From assembly GCF_001905665.1 (NCBI RefSeq), contig NZ_LIVX01000004.1, positions 461,019-525,018 of the forward strand: 64,000 nucleotides of DNA, given 5' to 3'. Shown piece after piece: positions 7,986 to 16,165 of this stretch. A model generated the notes under the pieces. It worked only from the letters and a program-made list of their open reading frames with translations, was not told the DNA's origin and made no database searches. Each line of letters begins with the position of its first letter. Positions within the stretch are counted from its first letter, which is position 1. The stretch comes from Streptomyces sp. CB02261. GTDB lineage: Bacteria; Actinomycetota; Actinomycetes; Streptomycetales; Streptomycetaceae. The position numbers and the translations under genes were made by a program.

Positions 7986-9237
7986 TCCGCTTGCCGTCAC
8001 GCCGCTCCCGCGGCTGGCGCATCCGGCTCACCGGGCCGAAGACCTCCCGGTCGTCGAGGAAGCCCTCCAGGGCGAAGGCGGCCGCGCCCCGGGTGACCGC
8101 GTTGTGCGGCACCGCGCTGCGCCGCAGCGACGCCGCCCGGTGCGGCAGCGGCAGCGCGTGCCGGGTGACCGCCTCGTACGTGGCGCTCAGCAGGCGCTCG
8201 CCGAGCAGGTCGACGACCTGGTTGCCGAGGACGAGGACCCGGGGGTTGAGCAGATTGACCAGGTTCGCCGTCGCCGCGCCCAGGTAGCGCCCGGTGCGGT
8301 CGATGACCTCGACCGCCGTCGGATCCCGGTCGTCTGCCGCGCGCGCCAGGGCGGCGACCGTGGCCGCGTCGTCGGTGCCGGTAGCCCGCTCGTCGCCGGG
8401 TGCCAGCTCGCGCCAGGTCTGGGCGATGCCCCGGGTGCTGACGTACGCCTCCACGCAGCCCCGGTTGCCGCAGGTGCAGAGCCGGCCGTCGATCTCGAGG
8501 CAGGTGTGGCCCCATTCGCCCGCGCTGTTGGTGAACCCCCGGTAGAGCTGGCCGCCGATCGCGATCCCGGCGCCGACCCCGGCCCGCAGGGTGAGCACGA
8601 CCAGGTCGTCCACCTCCCGCCCGGCGCCGAACCACAGCTCGGCGACGGTGCTGGCGCGCAGCGGGTTGTCGAGCCGCAGCGGCAGCCCGAGGCGTTCGTC
8701 GAGCAGGGCGCGCAGCGGCACCTCGTGCCAGGACCAGTACGGGGAGAAGGAGGACACCCCGCCCTCGCGCTCCACCATGCCCGGCACGCTGACGCCCACG
8801 CCGAGCACGCGCGCGCGGGGCACCGTGGAGACGCGCAGCAGTTCCTCGACGCACCCGGCGAGCTGCTCGACCACGTCGGCGGGCCGGACGTCGCCCGGGG
8901 GGAGCGGGCGCGCGACGGAGTGCCGGACGTCCAGGGCCAGGTCGAAGAGTTCCGCCTGGACGCTGGTCTCGGCGATGTCGACACCGATCAGCGCGCCCCG
9001 GTCGGCGTTGACCGCGAGCCGTGCGCGGGGGCGGCCGCCGCTGGAGTCCTCGTGGCCCGCCTCGACGAGGACGCCGGCCTCCAGGAGTTCGGAGGTCAGA
9101 TTGGCGACGGTGGCGAAGGAGAGGCCGGTCGCGGCCGCGAGGTCCTGGCGGCTGACGGCGTCGGCCCCCGCGTAGAAGCGCCGAAGGACCTCGAAGCGGT
9201 TGAGGCGGCGAATGTCCTGCGACGTCCGCTTCAGCAT
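7960..9237 (-). CDS. ROK-family transcriptional regulator
   Basis: A 425-aa ROK protein with an N-terminal winged helix (MLKRTSQDIRRLNRFEVL, then VSRQDLAAATGLSFATVANL) and a C-terminal sugar-kinase-like ROK domain. The zinc-binding signature CTCGNRGCVEAY is present. The start is placed at the ATG at 9237; an upstream extension is open but lacks family similarity. It is divergent from the lactonase gene, 154 nt apart, so it is the obvious candidate regulator of the sugar-acid operon at 9392-14153. The extreme C-terminus is encoded in a tandem-repeat unit and may be recently altered. Confidence 0.88.
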   Translation of the reverse strand: MLKRTSQDIRRLNRFEVLRRFYAGADAVSRQDLAAATGLSFATVANLTSELLEAGVLVEAGHEDSSGGRPRARLAVNADRGALIGVDIAETSVQAELFDLALDVRHSVARPLPPGDVRPADVVEQLAGCVEELLRVSTVPRARVLGVGVSVPGMVEREGGVSSFSPYWSWHEVPLRALLDERLGLPLRLDNPLRASTVAELWFGAGREVDDLVVLTLRAGVGAGIAIGGQLYRGFTNSAGEWGHTCLEIDGRLCTCGNRGCVEAYVSTRGIAQTWRELAPGDERATGTDDAATVAALARAADDRDPTAVEVIDRTGRYLGAATANLVNLLNPRVLVLGNQVVDLLGERLLSATYEAVTRHALPLPHRAASLRRSAVPHNAVTRGAAAFALEGFLDDREVFGPVSRMRQPRERRDGKRTGSAAAGA

Positions 9238-9391
9238 GGCTGGTGTCCTCCGCTCGTACGGCCCCGGGTGGGCCTCCGCTACCGCGATCTTATTCAAAGG
9301 GTTGGAAGAAGCGGCGGGCGGCATATTTACAACCGTTAGACGAAGCCGTAGTTTTTTGCCTGCCGCACCACCCGCCGACCGAGGAGGCCAG

Positions 9392-10297
9392 ATGCAGCAC
9401 CTCAGGGCCGAACCCTGTTCCCCCCTGCCAGGACGTCTGACGGAAGGGCCCGTCTGGGACGACCGGCGTCAGGAACTGCTCTGGGTCGACATCCCCGACG
9501 GCCTCGTCCACCGGGCGGCGCTCACCGACGAGCAGGGACGATCCGACCTCGCGCCCGTCGCCACGCTCCGGTTCGACCGTCCCGTCGGCGCCGTCCTGCC
9601 CTGCGCCTCGGGAGCCCTGCTCGTCGCGGCCGGCACCTCCTTCCTGCGCCTGGAGCAGGACCGTCCGGTCACCGAGGCCGTCGAGATCGCCGCGCCCGTG
9701 CTCCCCGACGACGGCCTGCCGCGCCGGATGAACGACGCCGCCGTCGACCCCGCGGGCCGCCTCCTCGCCGGGACCATGGCGTACGACGAGAGCCCCGGCG
9801 CCGGCGCCCTCTACCGCCTCGACAGCGAGGGCCTCACCACCCTCGTCGACTCCGTCACCATCTCCAACGGCCTCGGCTGGAGCCCCGACGGAACCCGCCT
9901 CTACTACGCCGACAGCCCCACCGGCAGGGTCGACGTCTTCACCTACGACACGGTGACCGGCGCCCTCGGCGACCGCCGCCCCTTCGCGGTCATCGACAGC
10001 GGCCTCCCCGACGGCCTCACCGTCGACAGCGAGGGACGCGTGTGGGTCGCCGTGTGGGGAGGCGCCGAAGTGCTCGCCTTCACCCCCGACGGCGCCCCCC
10101 ACGCGCGCGTGGAGCTGCCCGCCTCCCACGTGACGAGCTGCGCCTTCGCCGGACCCGACCTCGACGTCCTCGTCATCACCACCGCGACCGTGGGCCTCGA
10201 CGAGGACCGCCGCCGCGCGGAACCCGACGCGGGCCGCCTCTTCACCTGCCGCCCCGGCGCCCGCGGCCTGCCCACCCCGCCGTACGCCGACCGCTGA
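9392..10297 (+). CDS. SMP-30/gluconolactonase family sugar lactonase
   Basis: A 301-aa cytoplasmic lactonase of the SMP-30 six-bladed propeller family. Start ATG 9392 follows a strong GAGGAGG ribosome site 4-5 nt upstream. Family motifs visible: LTEGPVWDDR, RMNDAAVDPAGR, TISNGLGWSPDG, and DGLTVDSEGRVWVAVWGG; the Glu, Asn and Asp in these are the usual metal/catalytic ligands. It would open the aldonolactone produced by the SDR dehydrogenase to the aldonic acid. It heads the sugar acid gene set and is divergent from the ROK regulator. Confidence 0.88.
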   Translation: MQHLRAEPCSPLPGRLTEGPVWDDRRQELLWVDIPDGLVHRAALTDEQGRSDLAPVATLRFDRPVGAVLPCASGALLVAAGTSFLRLEQDRPVTEAVEIAAPVLPDDGLPRRMNDAAVDPAGRLLAGTMAYDESPGAGALYRLDSEGLTTLVDSVTISNGLGWSPDGTRLYYADSPTGRVDVFTYDTVTGALGDRRPFAVIDSGLPDGLTVDSEGRVWVAVWGGAEVLAFTPDGAPHARVELPASHVTSCAFAGPDLDVLVITTATVGLDEDRRRAEPDAGRLFTCRPGARGLPTPPYADR

Positions 10298-10440
10298 GCC
10301 GCACGGCCACGGCCGAACCGTACGGCTCACCCTTCGAGCCGCACGGCCACGGCCGACCTGTCCGGCTCCCCTCCCCGAGCCGCACGGCCACCTCCGCGCC
10401 GCGCGACCGCGACCGGCCCCTACGGCTCGCCCCCGAGCCG
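10296..10440. repeat. Tandem stem-loop repeat after the lactonase gene
   Basis: Units beginning GAGCCGCACGGCCAC start at 10296, 10336 and 10377, with a partial one at 10435. The first unit starts inside the lactonase stop codon. Each unit carries its own inverted repeat, clearest in unit 1 (GAGCCGCACGG 10296-10306 against CCGTACGGCTC 10318-10328, one mismatch). A series of hairpins therefore fills the 177-nt gap before the aldolase gene and may act as an attenuator or mRNA-stability element. Confidence 0.7.
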
Positions 10441-10474
10441 CACCCCTGCCCCGCACCCAGGAAGAAGCACCACC

Positions 10475-11143
10475 ATGACCACCCCGACAGCCACCCGGTA
10501 CGAGGGATCCGCCCCGCACGACGCGCTCAGGGCCGCCCTCGCCGCCGCCCCCGTCATCGCGATCCTCCGCTCCACCTCCGCCGCCCGCTTCGCCGAGGCC
10601 ACCGACACCCTGGTGGCGTCCGGCGTCCGCGCCGCCGAGTTCACGCTCACCACCCCCGGCGTGCTCGACGCCCTGCGCGAGTACGCCGCCGACGCCCCGC
10701 CCGGTCTCGCCCTCGGCGCCGGCACGGTCACCACGCCCGCCGAGGCGCAGGCTGCCGTCGAGGCCGGAGCCACCTACCTCATCACCCCCACCACCTCCAC
10801 CGAGGTCATCGCGGAGGCCGTCCGCCTGGGCGTCCCGGTCCTCCCCGGCGCGTACACCCCCACCGAGATCCTCACCGCCTGGCGGGCGGGGGCCACCATG
10901 GTGAAGCTCTTCCCCGCGGCCACGGGCGGACCGGACTACCTCAAGGCCGTCCGCGCCCCGCTGCCCGACGTCCCCCTCGTCCCGACCGGCGGGATCGGCG
11001 CCGCCGACGCCCCGGCCTACCTCGCCGCCGGCGCCAGCGCCCTCGGCGTCGGCAGCCCCCTCGTCGGTGACGCCTGCGAGGGCGGCTCGCTCGCCGCGCT
11101 CGCCGACCGCGCCGCCGCCTTCCTCGACGGGATACGCCGATGA
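10475..11143 (+). CDS. eda: KDPG/KDPGal aldolase (bifunctional 2-keto-3-deoxy-6-phospho-aldonate aldolase)
   Basis: A 222-aa class I aldolase that splits 2-keto-3-deoxy-6-phosphogluconate or -galactonate into pyruvate and glyceraldehyde-3-phosphate. Family signatures are complete: EFTLTTP carrying the catalytic Glu, GAGTVTTPAEAQ, TPTTSTEV, the Schiff-base lysine in TMVKLFPA, and PTGGIGAAD. Its stop overlaps the kinase start by ATGA, so aldolase and kinase are made together. Sequence cannot say whether gluco or galacto substrates are preferred; the neighbouring galactonate dehydratase argues for galacto. Confidence 0.92.
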   Translation: MTTPTATRYEGSAPHDALRAALAAAPVIAILRSTSAARFAEATDTLVASGVRAAEFTLTTPGVLDALREYAADAPPGLALGAGTVTTPAEAQAAVEAGATYLITPTTSTEVIAEAVRLGVPVLPGAYTPTEILTAWRAGATMVKLFPAATGGPDYLKAVRAPLPDVPLVPTGGIGAADAPAYLAAGASALGVGSPLVGDACEGGSLAALADRAAAFLDGIRR

Positions 11144-12099
11144 CGGCCGGCAGCCCGCCCGCCCTCGTCACCCTCGGCGAGGCCATGGCGGTGGCCGCCG
11201 CGATCGTGCCCGGTCCACTCGCCACGGGCACCCCCCTCCGGCTCGCCTGGGCGGGCGCCGAGGCGACCGTCGCCATCGGCGTCAGCCGCCTCGGCCACCC
11301 GGCCGCCTGGACCGGCCGGGTCGGCGACGACGCGGCGGGCGCGATGATCCTCGCGGGACTCCGCGGCGAGGGCGTCGACGTCTCCGCCGCCCGTACGGAC
11401 CCGGCGGCGCCCACCGGCCTGATGCTCCGTGAGCGCCGCACCGCCGACCGGCTCCGCGTCAGCTACTACCGGTCCGGGCTCGCCGGATCCCGGCTCGCCC
11501 CCGAGGACCTCGACGAGGCGCAGATCAGCGGGGCGCGGGTGCTCCATGTCACCGGCATCACCCCCGCGTTGAGCGCCACCGCGCGCGCCGCCGTCGAGCG
11601 CGCCGTCACGGTCGCCCGCGCCGCCGGCGTCACGGTCTCCTTCGACGTCAACCACCGCGAGCGCCTCTGGAGCCGCGCGGACGCCGCCGGTGCGCTGGCC
11701 GGCCTCCTCCCGTACGCCGACATCGTCTTCGCCGGTCCAGAGGAGGCGGCGCTCTTCGTGCCGGAGGAGTCACCGGAGCGGATGGCCCGCGCCCTCACCC
11801 GGCTCGGGGTGGGGCAGGCCGTGCTGAAACTCGGCGCGCAGGGGGCCCTGGTGGCCACCGGCGACGACGCGCTCCACGTGCGGCACGCCGTCCCCGTCAC
11901 CGCCGTCGACCCCGTCGGCGCGGGCGACGCCTTCGTCTCCGGCTATCTCGCGGCCGTCCTCGACGGCTCCCCGGTGGAGGAGTGCCTGCACCTGGCGGCG
12001 GTCTGCGGGGCCTTCGCGGTCTCGGTCCCCGGCGACTGGGAAGGCCTCCCGCGCCGCGCCGAACTCGGCCTCCTCACGGCCCAGGACATCACGCGCTGA
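11140..12099 (+). CDS. kdgK: PfkB-family sugar kinase (2-dehydro-3-deoxygluconate/galactonate kinase)
   Basis: A 319-aa ribokinase/PfkB kinase, starting at the ATG that overlaps the aldolase stop. The ATP-binding and catalytic signature DPVGAGDAFVSGYL is near residue 250, with the catalytic Asp in GAGD, and the N-terminal substrate lid region VTLGEAMAV is typical. Phosphorylation of 2-keto-3-deoxy acid gives the substrate of the overlapping aldolase gene, so the assignment as KDG/KDGal kinase rests on family plus context. Confidence 0.88.
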   Translation: MTAGSPPALVTLGEAMAVAAAIVPGPLATGTPLRLAWAGAEATVAIGVSRLGHPAAWTGRVGDDAAGAMILAGLRGEGVDVSAARTDPAAPTGLMLRERRTADRLRVSYYRSGLAGSRLAPEDLDEAQISGARVLHVTGITPALSATARAAVERAVTVARAAGVTVSFDVNHRERLWSRADAAGALAGLLPYADIVFAGPEEAALFVPEESPERMARALTRLGVGQAVLKLGAQGALVATGDDALHVRHAVPVTAVDPVGAGDAFVSGYLAAVLDGSPVEECLHLAAVCGAFAVSVPGDWEGLPRRAELGLLTAQDITR

Positions 12100-12176
12100 C
12101 CGGCGGCCCGGCCCCCACCGACGGCCGGACCGCACCGCCGTAGGACCCGCGCCCGCCCGGCCGGACCACCGCCACG

Positions 12177-12213
12177 GCGCCGCCCGCCGGGCCCGCACCC
12201 GGGCGGGCGGCGC
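12177..12213. terminator. Strong hairpin between kinase and SDR genes
   Basis: A perfect 12-bp GC stem: GCGCCGCCCGCC (12177-12188) pairs with GGCGGGCGGCGC (12202-12213), loop 13 nt. It lies 46 nt before the SDR start and could terminate or attenuate transcription between the aldolase/kinase pair and the dehydrogenase/dehydratase pair. No U-tract, as usual in actinomycetes. Confidence 0.55.
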
Positions 12214-12258
12214 TCTCCCCTCCGTATCCGCACCCGGAAACACCAGGAACCCACAGCC

Positions 12259-13011
12259 ATGAACCGTTTCTCCGGACAGACCGCCGTCGTCACCGGCGCG
12301 GCCTCCGGCATCGGGGCGGCCAGCGCCGCCCGGCTCGCCGCCGAGGGCGCGTCCGTGATCGTCGCCGACATCGCCGACGAGGCCGGCGAGGCCGTCGCCG
12401 CCGCGATCCGCGCCGACGGGGGCAGCGCCGCCTACGTCCACTGCGACGTCGCCTCCGAGGAGGACTGGACCGCCCTGCGCGCCGAGACCCACGCGCGCTT
12501 CGGCCGGGTCGCCATCCTCCACAGCAACGCCTTCACCCACACCTCCGCCGCCGCCCACGAGCTCCCCGTCGCCACCTGGGACCGTGAGATGGCCATCAAC
12601 CTGCGGGCGCTGTACTTCGCCACCCGCACCTTCCTCGACGACCTGCGCGCCGAGCGCGGCAGCCTCGTCGCCACCTCCAGCGTGCACGCCGACTTCGGGC
12701 TGCCCGGATACGCCGCGTACGCCGCCGCGAAGGGCGGCATGTGCGCCCTGGTCCGGCAACTGGCCGTCGAGTACGGGCCCGACGTGCGCTTCAACTCCGT
12801 CCTGCCGGGACCCATCCTCACCGAGGTCTGGAACGACGTCGACGAGGAGGGACGCCGGCTCTCCGCCGACGCCACGGCCCTCGCCCGGCTCGGCCGTCCC
12901 GAGGAGGTCGCCTCCGCGGTCGCCTTCCTCGCCTCCGCCGACGCCGCCTACATCACCGGAACCAACCTGGTCGTCGACGGCGGCTGGACCGTGAAGAAGG
13001 AATCCAAGTGA
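12259..13011 (+). CDS. SDR-family sugar dehydrogenase
   Basis: A 250-aa classical short-chain dehydrogenase. Cofactor motif TGAASGIG is at residues 12-19; Asp in VADIADE favours NAD over NADP. The catalytic Ser is in ATSSVHADF and the Tyr/Lys pair in YAAAK. The usual NNAG motif is replaced by HSNAF. The gene overlaps the dehydratase start (GTGA). In this context it probably oxidises an aldose (galactose or similar) to the lactone. A role on a keto-deoxy acid, as in the non-phosphorylated fucose route, is an alternative. Confidence 0.8.
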   Translation: MNRFSGQTAVVTGAASGIGAASAARLAAEGASVIVADIADEAGEAVAAAIRADGGSAAYVHCDVASEEDWTALRAETHARFGRVAILHSNAFTHTSAAAHELPVATWDREMAINLRALYFATRTFLDDLRAERGSLVATSSVHADFGLPGYAAYAAAKGGMCALVRQLAVEYGPDVRFNSVLPGPILTEVWNDVDEEGRRLSADATALARLGRPEEVASAVAFLASADAAYITGTNLVVDGGWTVKKESK

Positions 13012-14153
13012 AGATCACCTCCCTGCGCACCTACATCGTCGCCCCGCGCTGGTGCTTCCTGCGCGTCGACACCGACGAGGGCATCACGGGCTGGGGCGAG
13101 CCCGTCGTCGAGGGCCGCGCCCACACCGTGGCCGCCGCCGTCGACGAGCTCTCCGACTACCTCATCGGCCAGGACCCGATGAAGATCGAGGACCACTGGC
13201 AGGTCCTCACCAAGGGCGGCTTCTACCGGGGCGGCCCCATCCTCTCCAGCGCCATCGCCGGCATCGACCAGGCCCTGTGGGACATCACCGGCAAGGCCCT
13301 CGGCGTCCCCGTCTGGCAGCTGCTCGGCGGCAACGTCCGCGACCGCGCCCGCGTCTACAGCTGGATCGGCGGCGACCGCCCCGACGAGGTCGCCTCGGAG
13401 GCCCTGGCCCGCAAGAACGAGGGCTTCACCGCGATCAAGTTGAACGCCTCGGCGCAGCTGCGGCTCATCGACACCCCCGCCGCCACCCAGGCCATTGTGG
13501 ACCGGGTCGCCTCGATCCGCGAGGCCGTCGGCGACGAGTTCGACATCGCCATCGACTTCCACGGCCGCCTCACGGCACCGATGGCCCGCCGGGTCCTGCC
13601 GCTCCTGGAGCCGTACCTGCCCTTCTTCGTGGAGGAGCCGGTCGTCCCGGAGATGAGCGACCACATCGGCGACATCGTCCGCTCCACCTCGATCCCGATC
13701 GCGACCGGCGAACGCCTCTACTCCCGCTGGGACTTCAAGAAGGTCCTCGACCAGGGCATCGCGGTCGCGCAGCCGGACCTCTCGCACGCCGGCGGCATCT
13801 CCGAGGTGCGCAGGATCGCCGCGATGGCGGAGGCGTACGACGTCTCCCTCGCCCCGCACTGCCCGCTGGGTCCGATCGCGCTCGCCTCCTGCCTCCAGGT
13901 CGGCTTCGCCGCGCCGAACCTGCTGATCCAGGAGCAGAGCCTCGGCATCCACTACAACACCGGCTCCGACCTGCTCGACTACCTGGTCGACCCCTCGGTC
14001 TTCCGGTACGAGGACGGGCACGTGGCCCTGCCCACCGGCCCGGGCCTCGGCATCGAGGTCGACGCGATGGCCGTCGAGCGGGCCGCCGAGGTGGGGCACC
14101 GCTGGCGCAACCCGGCCTGGCGCCGCGACGACGGCTCGCTCGCCGAGTGGTAG
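13008..14153 (+). CDS. dgoD: D-galactonate dehydratase family protein (enolase superfamily)
   Basis: A 381-aa mandelate-racemase-like dehydratase. GTG start at 13008 overlaps the SDR stop. Metal ligands of the enolase superfamily are visible: Asp in IAIDFHGR, Glu in FVEEPVVPE, Glu in TGERLYSRWDF. The two histidines diagnostic of galactonate dehydratase are also there, in DFHGR and APHCPLGP. It removes water from galactonate to give 2-keto-3-deoxygalactonate, feeding the kinase and aldolase upstream. The order lactonase, aldolase, kinase, dehydrogenase, dehydratase makes a complete pathway. Confidence 0.9.
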   Translation: MKITSLRTYIVAPRWCFLRVDTDEGITGWGEPVVEGRAHTVAAAVDELSDYLIGQDPMKIEDHWQVLTKGGFYRGGPILSSAIAGIDQALWDITGKALGVPVWQLLGGNVRDRARVYSWIGGDRPDEVASEALARKNEGFTAIKLNASAQLRLIDTPAATQAIVDRVASIREAVGDEFDIAIDFHGRLTAPMARRVLPLLEPYLPFFVEEPVVPEMSDHIGDIVRSTSIPIATGERLYSRWDFKKVLDQGIAVAQPDLSHAGGISEVRRIAAMAEAYDVSLAPHCPLGPIALASCLQVGFAAPNLLIQEQSLGIHYNTGSDLLDYLVDPSVFRYEDGHVALPTGPGLGIEVDAMAVERAAEVGHRWRNPAWRRDDGSLAEW

Positions 14154-14164
14154 TCACGACGACC

Positions 14165-14200
14165 GGAAGGGGCGGACCCGCGCGCGGATCCGCCCCTTCC
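14165..14200. terminator. Terminator hairpin after the dehydratase gene
   Basis: A 12-bp perfect stem, GGAAGGGGCGGA (14165-14176) with TCCGCCCCTTCC (14189-14200), lying 11 nt after the dgoD stop, between convergent genes. It probably terminates from both sides. Confidence 0.75.
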
Positions 14201-14298
14201 TCGTGGCGACCGGGTCCGGCCGGACCCGGTCGCCCTCCGGGCCGGAGCTTGCCGGTGCCGATCTCGTCGCCGATCGGGACGCACCGGCGGTCAGGCGG

Positions 14299-14895
14299 TC
14301 ACCTGCCGTCGAAGAGGTGGGCCAGCGTCGTGGGGGCGAGACGGAACTCGTCGAAGTCGGCACGGCAGCCCTCACCGACGGGCGACTGCGCCACGATGCC
14401 GACCCGCGCGGGACCGGCGCCGTCCAGGGCGAACTGCCGGACCAGGCGCCAGGAGACACCGTCGTCCGACACGTGGAACACGTAACCCTCGCCGAGTCGA
14501 CTGATCCGCAGCCACAAGGCGTCCGCCGCGACCGGGCCCCCGAGGGCGTCGTCGGACCGTCCGCGGGTCACGACCGAGTAGACGCTCGGCAGCCCGTCGT
14601 GCGACAGCTCGAAGGTGAGCTTGGCCCAGTGGTCGTCGTCCGACCACACGAGGATCCCGCCCGCGTCCCACGCGGACCCGAAGCCGACACGGAGCCGGGC
14701 CGAGAGCTGCCAGTCGCCCTCCGGCGGATCGGTCAGGGCCACGGCGGCGCCACGCCGCACGGCGCCGCCGACCGGGTCGGTGAAGTCGTCCGAGTGGGGG
14801 GCGGCCGTGACCGAGAGGACGCCTTCGGCGAGGGACCACGCCTTGGGCGCCCTCACCCAGTCCATGGCGAGCGGGAGCGAGTCGTCGTCGTTCAT
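14299..14895 (-). CDS. DUF1349 domain-containing protein
   Basis: A 198-aa cytoplasmic protein matching the DUF1349 (concanavalin-like) family. Recognisable features are the N-terminal WVRAPKAW, the central DAGGILVWSDDDHWAKLTFE, and RISRLGEGYVFHVSDDGVSW. Proteins of this fold are often found near sugar metabolism genes and are proposed to bind glycans, but the molecular role is not established. It is monocistronic and convergent with the dgoD operon. Confidence 0.8.
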   Translation of the reverse strand: MNDDDSLPLAMDWVRAPKAWSLAEGVLSVTAAPHSDDFTDPVGGAVRRGAAVALTDPPEGDWQLSARLRVGFGSAWDAGGILVWSDDDHWAKLTFELSHDGLPSVYSVVTRGRSDDALGGPVAADALWLRISRLGEGYVFHVSDDGVSWRLVRQFALDGAGPARVGIVAQSPVGEGCRADFDEFRLAPTTLAHLFDGR

Positions 14896-14975
14896 ACGGC
14901 CATGATCGCGAGCCGGTCGGGCAGTGCGCTACGGGATCGGGCAAGGATCCACGAACCGGCGGGAAAGTCCAAGCC

Positions 14976-15035
14976 CTGACCGTCCACCGGGGTCGCTGTC
15001 AGGTTGGCTGACCGTCCGTCGGGGTCGCTGTCAGG
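14976..15035. repeat. 28-bp direct repeat, two copies, at the end of the MBL gene
   Basis: CTGACCGTCC..CGGGGTCGCTGTCAGG occurs at 14976-15003 and again at 15008-15035, differing at two positions, with a 32-bp period. The second copy covers the stop codon of the MBL hydrolase gene. The ends CTGAC/GTCAG are themselves inverted, so each unit could form a weak hairpin. Confidence 0.7.
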
Positions 15036-15855
15036 CGGGAGCCGTCCGCGGTTCGACGAACGGCCGGGACAGATGGGCCGTCGCGAGCAGCGCCCCGCTG
15101 TCGGCGGCGCGCGCGAGCAGCTCCTCGCGGGAGGCGCGGGCGGTGGCCGGGTCGCGTTCGTGGCCGTAGGCCACCCCCGGGGCGGCGAGCTGGACCGCGT
15201 GCACGAGGAGGTCGCCGGTGACCAGGACGTCCCGGCCGTCCGGCCGTTCGACCAGGACGGACTGGTGGCCCGGGGTGTGCCCGGGTGTCGGCAGGAGCGT
15301 GACGCCGGGGCGCAGCCGGTGCCTCCCCTCGACCTCGTGCAGCTGCCCGGCGGTACGGAGCGGCTCCACCACCCAGTCCCAGACGGGATCCCGCCGGTCG
15401 AGGGCGGCGGTCTCCGCGCGCTGGACGACGTACCGGGCCTGGGGGAAGAAGGGCTGTCCGGCGGAGTCGGCGGCCCAGCCGGTGTGGTCCTCGTGCAGAT
15501 GCGTCAGGACCACCGTGTGGACGTCCGCCCGGTCGATCCCGGCCGTCACGAGCAGCTCCGGCAGCCGGCCCGGCACAGGACACCAGGGCGCCCCGGGGCC
15601 CTCGGCGGGGCCCACGCCCGCGTCGATCAGGGTCCAACCGCCTGTACCGCCCGGATCCGCGACGGCGAAACAGCGGAAGGCCAGCCGCCACGCGTCCCCG
15701 GGGCCGAACGCCTCCGGGTCGAGCGCGGCCGCGGCCGCCCAGTCCGCCGCGCCGGCGCCGGGGAAGGCGTCCCGCGCCGACTTGAAGAACACCCCCGTGG
15801 CGTCGAGCAGCGCCGTCACGTCCCCGTCCCGCGCCAGGTCGAGGCACCCGGTCAC
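15031..15855 (-). CDS. MBL-fold metallo-hydrolase
   Basis: A roughly 274-aa metallo-beta-lactamase-fold hydrolase. The zinc motif is HLHEDHTGW; further ligands are the His in TPGHTPGH and the Asp in VLVTGDLLVH. This subgroup contains lactonase-like and quorum-quenching enzymes, but the substrate is unknown. The start is the GTG at 15855, which has GGAG 7 nt upstream; an in-frame ATG at 15927 would add 24 residues encoded by low-complexity GTGACGG-like repeats and looks less natural. The stop lies inside a 28-bp direct repeat. Confidence 0.82.
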   Translation of the reverse strand: MTGCLDLARDGDVTALLDATGVFFKSARDAFPGAGAADWAAAAALDPEAFGPGDAWRLAFRCFAVADPGGTGGWTLIDAGVGPAEGPGAPWCPVPGRLPELLVTAGIDRADVHTVVLTHLHEDHTGWAADSAGQPFFPQARYVVQRAETAALDRRDPVWDWVVEPLRTAGQLHEVEGRHRLRPGVTLLPTPGHTPGHQSVLVERPDGRDVLVTGDLLVHAVQLAAPGVAYGHERDPATARASREELLARAADSGALLATAHLSRPFVEPRTAPA

Positions 15856-15879
15856 ATCACCGCTCCGGGCCACTCCACC

Positions 15880-15980
15880 ACCCCGCGCCGGGTCGCCGAT
15901 CCCCGTCACTCCACCGACCCCCGTCATCCCGCCGTCCCCCGCCGTCCCGCGTCACTCCGCCACCCCCGTCATTCCACCTC
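15880..15980. repeat. Degenerate short tandem repeat (CCCCGTCAYYCCRCC-like)
   Basis: Five or so imperfect 15-27-bp units built around CCCCGTCACTCCACC / CCCCGTCATCCCGCC / CGCGTCACTCCGCC lie upstream of the MBL gene start. The region appears non-coding and contributes the doubtful N-terminal extension of the MBL frame. Confidence 0.55.
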
Positions 15981-16165
15981 TCGGTGCGGTCCTCGTCAGC
16001 GGCAGACCGCCGATCCGCGCTCCGACTCTGCCATCAGGAGGGCGGACAGGCGAAGGAGTTCACGTACTCGCCCGGCGCTCCGCCCTACCCCACCCCGCTC
16101 CGCTCTCATCCCGCTCTCACTCCGGCCTTATCCCGTCATCACACACCGCCCCTAGCTTCACGCCC

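Noticed and set aside
4348..9339. Very long plus-strand open frame (about 1,660 codons) across the GH95 gene, the LacI gene and the ROK gene
   Set aside because: It is Arg/Pro-rich and lies in the wrong frame of GH95 and antisense to LacI and ROK; it shows no domain and is typical of high-GC shadow frames.
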